Shown one piece after another: positions 53,080 to 59,767 of a stretch of 64,000 bases of DNA (positions within the stretch are counted from its first letter, which is position 1; each line of letters starts with the position of its first letter). The DNA lies in NCBI RefSeq assembly GCF_016031625.1, contig NZ_JACCHP010000011.1, positions 310,001 through 374,000 on the forward strand, written 5' to 3'. The notes below the pieces were generated by a model that was not told where the DNA came from, searched no databases, and saw nothing but the letters and a program-made list of their open reading frames with translations. A program made the position numbers and the translations under genes. The DNA comes from Bradyrhizobium agreste. Lineage in GTDB: Bacteria > Pseudomonadota > Alphaproteobacteria > Rhizobiales > Xanthobacteraceae.

Positions 53080-55164
53080 CTAGTCCTTGTCGTTGCGTTC
53101 GCGGAGATAATCATCCGTCGTTCGCGGCGGCGTTCGTTCCGGAACGCCCTTGAACGGATCGAATTGCTGTTCGCTCATGACCATGACGCGGCAGTCTGCG
53201 CACATCCTGAGCGCCTCGATCCGCTTGTCGCCGGCCGGGTACATCCAGTGCCGGCCTTCGAGCTTGGCCGCGATGCGGTCGATCGTGCTCTTGACGCCGA
53301 AGGGCGTGCCGCAGCGGATGCAGAGGGCAGGCTCCTCTTCCTTGATGACGGCGGCGGGCGCGCGCGCCGCGCGGAAATCGATTTGCGGCTTGAGCCTGAT
53401 GACCTTTTCGGGACAGGTGCTCTGGCACAGGCCGCACTGCACGCAGGCGTCCTCGATGAATTTCAGCACCGGCCGCTCGGGGTCGTCGCGCAGTGCGCCG
53501 GTCGGGCAGGCCGAGACGCAGGAGAGGCACAGCGTGCAGCCGTCGGTGTCGACATTGATTGCGCCGACAGGCGCACCTTGCGGCAGCGCGATCACGTCGA
53601 CCGGCTGCGGCGCCAGCCGATGCAACTCGCTGAGCGCGAATCGCAACAGATCGCGCCGCTTGCCGACGGTCTTGAAGGTCGCGGGCGTCGCGATCGCGGC
53701 GAGCGCGCCGATATCAGTCAAGTGCTGGCCGAGCGCGTCCGGATCGTCGGTTTCGATGGTGGCGAGGCGACGGCCCGCAAATCCAAGGCCGCCGAGGATC
53801 GCCTCAGCCATCGCGATCGTCTGCGTCAATCCGGTCACGTCGTGGCGCGGCTTGCCACGGAGCAGGAAGCGCACGGCGGAGACGCCATAGGCGAAGGCGC
53901 CGACGATCGCCTCCAGCCCCACCTGCGTGAGTTCGTTGACCGCAAAGGGAAGCACGTTCGCCGGCAGGCCGTCGCCATGCCGCGCGAGGGCCTCGATCAG
54001 AGGCGTACCGTGCGGGCTGTCATGAAAGAGCAGCACAGCTTCCGCGCCGCCGGCCTCGCGATAGGCGAGCAGCATGGCGCGAAGTCTCTGGAGCTGCGTA
54101 TCGGCGGGCGGCAACGTGTAGGAGACCGCGCCGGTCGGGCAGGCCGCCGCGCATTGGCCGCAGCCCGCGCAGATGTTCGGATCGATGGCGACATGATCGC
54201 CGACGGGCGTGATCGCCCCGGTCGGGCAAAGATCGAGGCAGCGATGGCAGCCCGTCCGCTTCGAGCGGGAATGGGCGCAGAGCGCGGGGGCAACCTCGAC
54301 ATATCTAGGCTTGTCGAAGCTGCCGACGAGATCGCGTGCGGTCAGCACGGCGCGCAGCACGGCGGCGGGATCTTTCGGGTCGGCCCGGAGATAGCCGTCG
54401 CGCAGGTCGTGGGCGGGAAACAGCGGCGGGCCGCCGGAAAGATCGAGCACGATATCGCAGCGCGAGGTGACGCCGCTTCGCGGCGTGTCGAGCACGAAAC
54501 GATCGCGCGAGGAGGGGCGGGGACGCGCATAATCGTCGATTGCAAGCTCGAACGCGCCGAAATGTCCCTTGGCGGAGCGGATCGTGCCCTGCACGATCGG
54601 GAACACCGTTGCCGCCGGCGGCACCGTGTCTTCAAGCTGCTTCAGCATCACCGTGACGTCGAGGTGATCGGCAAGCAGGCGGCCGGCCTCGATCGCGGCC
54701 TCATCACGCCCGTAGATCAGGATGACGCCCTCGCTCGACAAGGTGACGAGCGGATAGTCCGGGGCGGGGATGGAGGCGGATGCGAGCAGGGCCGCCATTT
54801 TCGGCCCCGCGCGTGCGCCGTCGCGCGACCAGCCGGCCGTCTCGCGGATATTGACGAAGCTGATCGCCTCAGGCCGCTCGCCGGCCTCGTCCGAAAACTG
54901 CGCTGCCTGCTGCGTGCAGGCGACCGTCAACTCGCCTTCTGTCGCGGCCATCTTGCGGAAATGATCGAGCTCCGCCCCGCAGAGGTGGTGAAAGCTCTTG
55001 AGCTCGCTGTTCGGGCATCCGCGCCGGATCGCAGCCACGTCAAGGCGCATCGTGTCTTCGCACGAGCAGATCAGGACGGTCTTCGACGGCTGCTCCAGGT
55101 TAAACCCTCCGCCATTCGGATGCCGACGATGGACTCGCGCCGGCCCTTTGCCTCGTATAGACAT
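53080..55164 (-). CDS. Multi-[4Fe-4S] protein of the formate dehydrogenase locus
   Basis: About 694 residues. An N-terminal domain with KTVLICSCEDTM precedes several ferredoxin-type motifs: GCHRCLDLCPTGAI, ICAGCGQCAAACPTGAV, GCTLCLSCVSACPTGAL and ACVQCGLCQSTCPEKVI. C-terminal CIRCGTPFG and MCADCRV add further cysteines. This HdrA-like or electron-transfer arrangement could wire formate oxidation to another partner. It lacks a signal peptide. The start is uncertain: 55164 is the only nearby ATG with reasonable length, and no ribosome site is clear. It is divergent from the lipoate-ligase-like gene. Confidence 0.83.
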   Translation of the reverse strand: MSIRGKGPARVHRRHPNGGGFNLEQPSKTVLICSCEDTMRLDVAAIRRGCPNSELKSFHHLCGAELDHFRKMAATEGELTVACTQQAAQFSDEAGERPEAISFVNIRETAGWSRDGARAGPKMAALLASASIPAPDYPLVTLSSEGVILIYGRDEAAIEAGRLLADHLDVTVMLKQLEDTVPPAATVFPIVQGTIRSAKGHFGAFELAIDDYARPRPSSRDRFVLDTPRSGVTSRCDIVLDLSGGPPLFPAHDLRDGYLRADPKDPAAVLRAVLTARDLVGSFDKPRYVEVAPALCAHSRSKRTGCHRCLDLCPTGAITPVGDHVAIDPNICAGCGQCAAACPTGAVSYTLPPADTQLQRLRAMLLAYREAGGAEAVLLFHDSPHGTPLIEALARHGDGLPANVLPFAVNELTQVGLEAIVGAFAYGVSAVRFLLRGKPRHDVTGLTQTIAMAEAILGGLGFAGRRLATIETDDPDALGQHLTDIGALAAIATPATFKTVGKRRDLLRFALSELHRLAPQPVDVIALPQGAPVGAINVDTDGCTLCLSCVSACPTGALRDDPERPVLKFIEDACVQCGLCQSTCPEKVIRLKPQIDFRAARAPAAVIKEEEPALCIRCGTPFGVKSTIDRIAAKLEGRHWMYPAGDKRIEALRMCADCRVMVMSEQQFDPFKGVPERTPPRTTDDYLRERNDKD

Positions 55165-55207
55165 TATCCATCGGGAAGAAAAGGAAAGCGGAGGACGGTC
55201 GATCCCA

Positions 55208-55948
55208 GTGAGCCATGTTTCCGCGGCGGAACCGATCCACCTGCCGCCGCCGTTCACATTGGTGCGATTGCGCGAGGGCGGCGACGCTTTTGCCCATGCA
55301 TGCCGCATCGCACCGGAGAGCGGTGCCGGAACGCTCGTCTATGTCGGCCGCTTCGACCTCGCCGAGTTCGCGGTGGTGCTCGAGCCGGCCGAGCCGTTGC
55401 GCAGCGCGCGGCGCGCGTTCTACGCAGGCATGGTCGCGCTCACGGATGCGCTTCGCGCCTATGCGCCGCCGAGCAAGCCGATCACGATCGGCTGGCCGGA
55501 TGCGGTCAGGATCGACGGGGGGCTGGTCGGCGGCGGACGGTTGGGTTGGCTTTCCGGAGCTGACGAGGACGCGCCGCCGCCCTGGCTGGTCTTCGGCGCG
55601 ATGATACGGACGGTTGCCATGAACGATGACGATCCAGGCGTCCATCCGCTGGCCTCGGCGCTCGACCAAGAGGGCTTTGGCGAGGCGGGCGCGGCGCAAA
55701 TCACGGAGAGCTTCGCGCGGCATCTGATGCTGGCGCTGGACGGCTGGCGGGTCGACGGCTTTGACAGTGTCGCGCGCGACTATCTCACGCGAATGCCGCG
55801 TGAAAGGCAGAAGGTGCAGCGCATCGATGATTGCGGCGACCTCCTGACGCGCCGCATCGGGACGGAAAGGATCGAACGGAGCGATCTCGTCCGGGCGCTC
55901 GCGGCGCCGTCCTGGCTCGATCCGGCCCTCGGAGGACCGCGCCTGTGA
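55208..55948 (+). CDS. Biotin/lipoate protein ligase-like protein (possible non-catalytic)
   Basis: A 246-residue protein of the BPL/LplA/LipB superfamily with the DUF4444-type C terminus. IHLPPPFTLVRLREGGDAF opens the fold and AVRIDGGLVGGGRLGW occupies the place of the usual GxKxxG catalytic-lysine motif, but a Leu appears where Lys is expected. It heads a five-gene block, all overlapping by 4 bases, that leads toward the formate dehydrogenase. The GTG start at 55208 has a GGAGG about 13 bases upstream, so the start is somewhat uncertain. Confidence 0.78.
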   Translation: MSHVSAAEPIHLPPPFTLVRLREGGDAFAHACRIAPESGAGTLVYVGRFDLAEFAVVLEPAEPLRSARRAFYAGMVALTDALRAYAPPSKPITIGWPDAVRIDGGLVGGGRLGWLSGADEDAPPPWLVFGAMIRTVAMNDDDPGVHPLASALDQEGFGEAGAAQITESFARHLMLALDGWRVDGFDSVARDYLTRMPRERQKVQRIDDCGDLLTRRIGTERIERSDLVRALAAPSWLDPALGGPRL

Positions 55949-56484
55949 AGCTCCTTCGCACGATCGCGCTCGATCCGTCCGACACCTTCGTGTTCGACGT
56001 GGCGGCGGAGCCGGGCGAATGGGCCGTCTCCGGCGCTTTCCGCTTCTGGGATTGCGATGGCGCGAAGCTCGAGGGCAAGGCGCGCGCGGCGTTTCGCGGT
56101 GGTTTCCTCGGGGTGCAATCCTGGGGCTGGTCGACGCTCGTGCAGATCGTTCCGGCGACCGCGGACGATTACCACGGTCTGGTCGATCTCCTGGCGAGGC
56201 AACTCGTCGATCGCCTCGGCGCGCCGGATTTGGCGGCAGCGAAAGCGGCCGCCGAAGAGGAGGTCGCTTTCGCCCAGTCGCTCTGCAGCCATCCCATCAG
56301 CTCGCTTATTGCAGTGCACCGCACTTCCAGCGACGGTGAGGTCCGCGAGTCGTTCCGCCGGCTGCAGCTCCGGGAAGGGCAGGGCCATAGCAAGGCGTTC
56401 TCGTTCATGGAGATGGAGGATGACGTCCAGCCGGACGGCGATCTCAGGCTTGCGGATCTGGGCCGGGAGCCGACCGTCAGATGA
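55945..56484 (+). CDS. DUF6505 family protein
   Basis: A 179-residue cytoplasmic protein recognised as a member of the DUF6505 family from its N-terminal LLRTIALDPSDTFVFDVAAEPGEWAVSGAF and the FRGGFLGVQSWGWSTLVQI segment. Function is unknown. The GTG start overlaps the upstream stop as GTGA and its own stop overlaps the next gene, so it is translated with its neighbours. Confidence 0.75.
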   Translation: MKLLRTIALDPSDTFVFDVAAEPGEWAVSGAFRFWDCDGAKLEGKARAAFRGGFLGVQSWGWSTLVQIVPATADDYHGLVDLLARQLVDRLGAPDLAAAKAAAEEEVAFAQSLCSHPISSLIAVHRTSSDGEVRESFRRLQLREGQGHSKAFSFMEMEDDVQPDGDLRLADLGREPTVR

Positions 56485-57488
56485 ACGATTTCTGGATCGC
56501 CTGTGGTCATCATCTGCTCGATCGCGACGAGGGCGGCGGGCTGCGTGTCACGGACGAATTTCTCAAAGCCTATTTTGCCCGTCCCGAGTTGATGCCGCCG
56601 GACGAGGCGTGCCCGGTCGAACGCCGGCTGCACCGCGAATTGCTCGCCCACCCGCGCCAGACGGTCAGCGCCGGCGAGATCGCCGGGATCGTCGATGCGG
56701 ATGCCCGGGAGAATTGGCAGTTCGTGCTGGCGTTTCGCGATCTGCTGCTGCGGTATCCGACGCTCGAAGCCGCCTATCTCGCCTGGGTGCGCTCAGGGGC
56801 GAACGATCTGCCGCCGCTGTTCGTCAACCAGCTCGTGCACGTCATCCTGCGCAACGCGCTCGATGGCTGCGACGACCCCTTCGTGCTGCGTGCGGCCGAA
56901 TTGTTCTTCCGGACCCAGCACATCCTTCCCCACGAGCACGCTTTGTTGCTCGGAGACGAGGAGGTCGTCGGCGGCCGGAGCCCGACCCCGGTGCTCTCGC
57001 TGATGTCGATGCTGGGCGTCACCACCGATGCGGTGGTGGAGGTGTTGGGCGAGGAGAATGCCGAGGCGTATTGGCACCGGAGCGACCAGTTCGACATCGC
57101 CCTCGACCTAACCGCGGACGGCCGCGGACCTCTAGCGCTGGCGCAGGTGATGACGCGCTGGGTCTCCCATCTGCTCGGCATCGACGTCGTGATCGAGCCG
57201 CTACGGGCGCTGCGCGAGGCCAAGCTGACCTGGTATGTCGGGCTCGATGCCGATGCCACGAGGCTCGGCGACCGTTTGTGGCACGGCGAAGAGCTCGGCG
57301 AGCGCGAGGCCGATCGCGTGCTCGCGCTGTTCCGGCTGACGTTTGCGGATGCCAGCTGTGCCCTCGACGATGTCGGGGATGAGCCGGTCTACCTGATCCT
57401 GTCGATGACGGCGGACCAGAAGCTCCGGATGAAGCCACAGAACCTGCTGACCGGGCTGCCGGTGAAGCGCCTGGAGATGGCGACATGA
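56481..57488 (+). CDS. DUF6352 family protein
   Basis: A 335-residue soluble protein with DFWIACGHHLLDRDEGGGLRVTDEFLKAY at the N terminus and PFVLRAAELFFRTQ, VLSLMSMLG and HRSDQFDIALDLT farther on. No signal peptide, membrane segment or cysteine cluster is visible. It is recognised as a DUF6352-type companion of formate dehydrogenase genes. Coupled by ATGA on both sides. Confidence 0.75.
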   Translation: MNDFWIACGHHLLDRDEGGGLRVTDEFLKAYFARPELMPPDEACPVERRLHRELLAHPRQTVSAGEIAGIVDADARENWQFVLAFRDLLLRYPTLEAAYLAWVRSGANDLPPLFVNQLVHVILRNALDGCDDPFVLRAAELFFRTQHILPHEHALLLGDEEVVGGRSPTPVLSLMSMLGVTTDAVVEVLGEENAEAYWHRSDQFDIALDLTADGRGPLALAQVMTRWVSHLLGIDVVIEPLRALREAKLTWYVGLDADATRLGDRLWHGEELGEREADRVLALFRLTFADASCALDDVGDEPVYLILSMTADQKLRMKPQNLLTGLPVKRLEMAT

Positions 57489-58000
57489 GCCCCGCGGCAG
57501 TGCCGTCCCTCTCGATTGCCGTCGGCGTCGTGGTCGAGCGGCGCAAGGCCGATTCGCCTTGGGTCGATTTCATCTGGCGCGGAATTGCCGTCCTGCCGGA
57601 CGAGCCGTCGACGCAAGCCTGGACCGTGCTTCGCGAGCAGGACGGCACGACCCTGTTCTATGCCGGAAGCGCGACCATCGATCTCTATCCGTCGGAGACG
57701 GCGCGCTATCGCGACAATCTCGCCTCCGGCCGTCCGAGCATCTGGACCGTGCTATCGCCCTCGGAAGGCGCCTGGCCCTATGCCGTCACCGCGGTGACCG
57801 CCGACCCCGCCGAGGGCGAAGGCTTTACTGAAGCCGCCGACAATCTCGTCGAGTCCGTTCCGATGCCGGAGGTGCTGCGCGAAGCGATTGAAAGCTTCGT
57901 GGCCGAGCACCATGTCGAGCGGGAATTCGTCAAGCGCGAACGGCGCCGCGCCGACCCGGAGGCGCTGGCACGGCGCGAACATGAAGGCGGACAGGAATGA
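57485..58000 (+). CDS. DUF3305 family protein
   Basis: A 171-residue protein with the DUF3305 pattern: IAVGVVVERRKADSPWVDFIWRGIAVLP, then FYAGSATIDLYPSETARYRDNLASGRPSIWTVL. A basic C-terminal tail (REFVKRERRRADPEALARRE) could bind a partner or nucleic acid. DUF3305 and DUF3306 genes usually occur as a pair near formate dehydrogenase. Function unknown. Confidence 0.85.
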   Translation: MSPAAVPSLSIAVGVVVERRKADSPWVDFIWRGIAVLPDEPSTQAWTVLREQDGTTLFYAGSATIDLYPSETARYRDNLASGRPSIWTVLSPSEGAWPYAVTAVTADPAEGEGFTEAADNLVESVPMPEVLREAIESFVAEHHVEREFVKRERRRADPEALARREHEGGQE

Positions 58001-58608
58001 GTGAGGAGGAGTTCCTTGCACGTTGGTCCCGCCGCAAGCAGCAATCGCGAGCGGAGCCGGCGAAGCCTGCTCCGGCGCAGCCGACGGCGCCGTCCGAGAC
58101 CAAAGAGGACGAGACGGAGTTCGATCTGTCGAGTCTGCCGTCGATCGACGAGATCAATGCTGCCACCGACATCACGGCCTTCCTCGGCAAGGGGATTCCT
58201 CGCGAGTTGAGCCGTGCGGCCCTTCGTCGCGCTTGGGCGACCGATCCCGCGATTCGCGACTTTGTCGGGCTTGCGGAGAATGCATGGGACTTCAACGATC
58301 CGACGGCGATGCCGGGCTTTGGCCCGCTGGATTGCTCCTTGGAGGAGCTGGCCGCACTGGTCGATCGCATTGTCGGGGGCGTGCGGGAGGCGGCCCAGTC
58401 GCTCGCCGAGGCCTCGATCGAAAGGGCGGATTCCCCGGCGGAATCGCATCAAGCCGATGTGCCGGCGGTTGCTAATATCGTTGAGCCGCCGGAAGAGACG
58501 GAGCACCAGGCAATCGCTGCTGCAGTGCAACCGATAGTGGGTGAAAGACCTGCGGATTTTGCGGAGCCCGTGAGGTCCCGCACGCATGGTGGTGCACTGC
58601 CGCGCTGA
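57997..58608 (+). CDS. DUF3306 family protein
   Basis: A 203-residue protein starting EEFLARWSRRKQQSRAE, with the conserved LPSIDEINAATDITAFLGKGIPRELSRAALRRAW and WDFNDP core; the C-terminal third is low complexity. It ends the five-gene overlapping block and partners with DUF3305. Role in formate dehydrogenase maturation or use is inferred from location. Confidence 0.85.
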   Translation: MSEEEFLARWSRRKQQSRAEPAKPAPAQPTAPSETKEDETEFDLSSLPSIDEINAATDITAFLGKGIPRELSRAALRRAWATDPAIRDFVGLAENAWDFNDPTAMPGFGPLDCSLEELAALVDRIVGGVREAAQSLAEASIERADSPAESHQADVPAVANIVEPPEETEHQAIAAAVQPIVGERPADFAEPVRSRTHGGALPR

Positions 58609-58648
58609 ACCACGACCAAAGGCTATAGGTATAGGCTATGGCAGGCAA

Positions 58649-58697
58649 TTGACCGTCGCTGGAACCGGGATTACGCTACCTACTGCTTTGTAACAAA
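58649..58697 (+). promoter_or_regulatory. Promoter with a dyad operator-like site before the HTH-TorD gene
   Basis: TTGACC (58649-58654) and TACGCT (58672-58677) are separated by 17 bases, a good sigma-70-type promoter. Just downstream, TTTGT and ACAAA (58687-58697) form a dyad around a single A, at the expected transcription start. It would be well placed for repression by the HTH domain of the gene it precedes. A GGGAGG ribosome site lies near 58728. Confidence 0.5.
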
Positions 58698-58737
58698 AGC
58701 GATAATCAAGCAGACGGGACTTGGATGGGAGGTCCAC

Positions 58738-59517
58738 GTGCGTGATGACGGGCTTGATCGCGCGATCGATGCTGCGGGCGGCATCGCTCAGCTTGCACGC
58801 AAAATAGGCATAAGCCAGCCTTCCGTGTCGAATTGGACCCGCGTGCCTGCACAACGGGTAGTTGCAGTTGAAACGGCGACCGGCGTCTCGCGGAACGATC
58901 TGCGGCCCGATCTTTACGGCGAGCAAGCCGGCTCTGGCGAGCTCGTCGATCCCATCGATGCGGCGCGCGCGCGGGAATACGCCTTGCTCGCGGTGCTGCT
59001 GTCTGCACCTCCGTCGAAGCGCCTGCTCGATCAGCTCGCCGCGCTCCGCGATGACGCGACGCCGCTCGGGCGCGCGCATGCGGCGCTCGCCGAGGCCGCC
59101 TCGAGCGCCGTCGCAGCGAAAGTCGAGCGGGAGTATTTCGATCTGTTCGTCGGGCTCGGCCGCGGCGAATTGCTGCCCTATGCTTCCTACTATCTCACGG
59201 GCTTCCTCAACGAACGGCCGTTGTCGCGCCTGCGCGGCGACCTGGCGACGCTCGGCATCGAGCAGGTTACCAACAATTCCGAACCCGAGGATCACGCCGC
59301 CATCCTGTGCGAAATCATGTCGGGCTTCGCCGACGGCCGCTTCGATGCCTCCCACGAGGCACAGCGCGCCTTCTTCGAAAAGCATGTTTCCCCTTGGATG
59401 GGGCGGCTGTTCGCCGACATGGAGGGCGCGAGGGATGCCGGTTTCTATCGCGCAGTCGGCGCGCTCGGCCGCACCTTCATCGAAATCGAGACGGAAGCAT
59501 TCACATTCGCCAGCTGA
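58738..59517 (+). CDS. TorD-family redox enzyme chaperone with an N-terminal HTH domain
   Basis: A 259-residue fusion. Residues 1-65 resemble a Cro/YdaS-type HTH (GLDRAIDAAGGIAQLARKIGISQPSVSNWTRVPAQRVVAVE). Residues from about 80 form a TorD/DmsD chaperone: AREYALLAVLLSAPPS, YFDLFVGLGRGELLPYASYYLTGFLNERPL and PEDHAAILCEIMSGFADGRF. TorD proteins bind Tat signals of molybdoenzymes, here probably FdhA and the 72-residue Tat protein. The GTG start follows GGGAGG. Coupling of folding status to transcription is a possible function. Confidence 0.85.
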   Translation: MRDDGLDRAIDAAGGIAQLARKIGISQPSVSNWTRVPAQRVVAVETATGVSRNDLRPDLYGEQAGSGELVDPIDAARAREYALLAVLLSAPPSKRLLDQLAALRDDATPLGRAHAALAEAASSAVAAKVEREYFDLFVGLGRGELLPYASYYLTGFLNERPLSRLRGDLATLGIEQVTNNSEPEDHAAILCEIMSGFADGRFDASHEAQRAFFEKHVSPWMGRLFADMEGARDAGFYRAVGALGRTFIEIETEAFTFAS

Positions 59518-59546
59518 CCGAGGCGCCTCGGTCCGGGAGAGATGCG

Positions 59547-59765
59547 ATGAGTGACGAGACGAAAGCAAAGGTCGGACGCCGCGATTTCCTTCGCAAGGTG
59601 GGGATCGGCACGGTCGGCGCGGGCGCGACGCTCGCGACGCCCTTGGTCGGGTCCGCAGAGGCGGACAGCGAAACCAACGATGAGAAGCGCAAGGCGCGCT
59701 ACCAGGAATCCGACCACGTCAAGGCGTTTTACCGCGTCAATCGTTATCCGGCCAAGGGAGGCTGA
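59547..59765 (+). CDS. Formate dehydrogenase region Tat-signal protein (72 residues)
   Basis: A tiny protein with a full twin-arginine signal (VGRRDFLRKVGIGTVGAGATLATPLVGSAEA) and only about 33 mature residues, with the conserved RYQESDHVKAFYRVNRYP. It belongs to the formate dehydrogenase region Tat-target family. Its role, perhaps as a small subunit or chaperone-docking partner, is not known. The ATG at 59547 is followed closely by fdhA. Confidence 0.85.
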   Translation: MSDETKAKVGRRDFLRKVGIGTVGAGATLATPLVGSAEADSETNDEKRKARYQESDHVKAFYRVNRYPAKGG

Positions 59766-59767
59766 CC

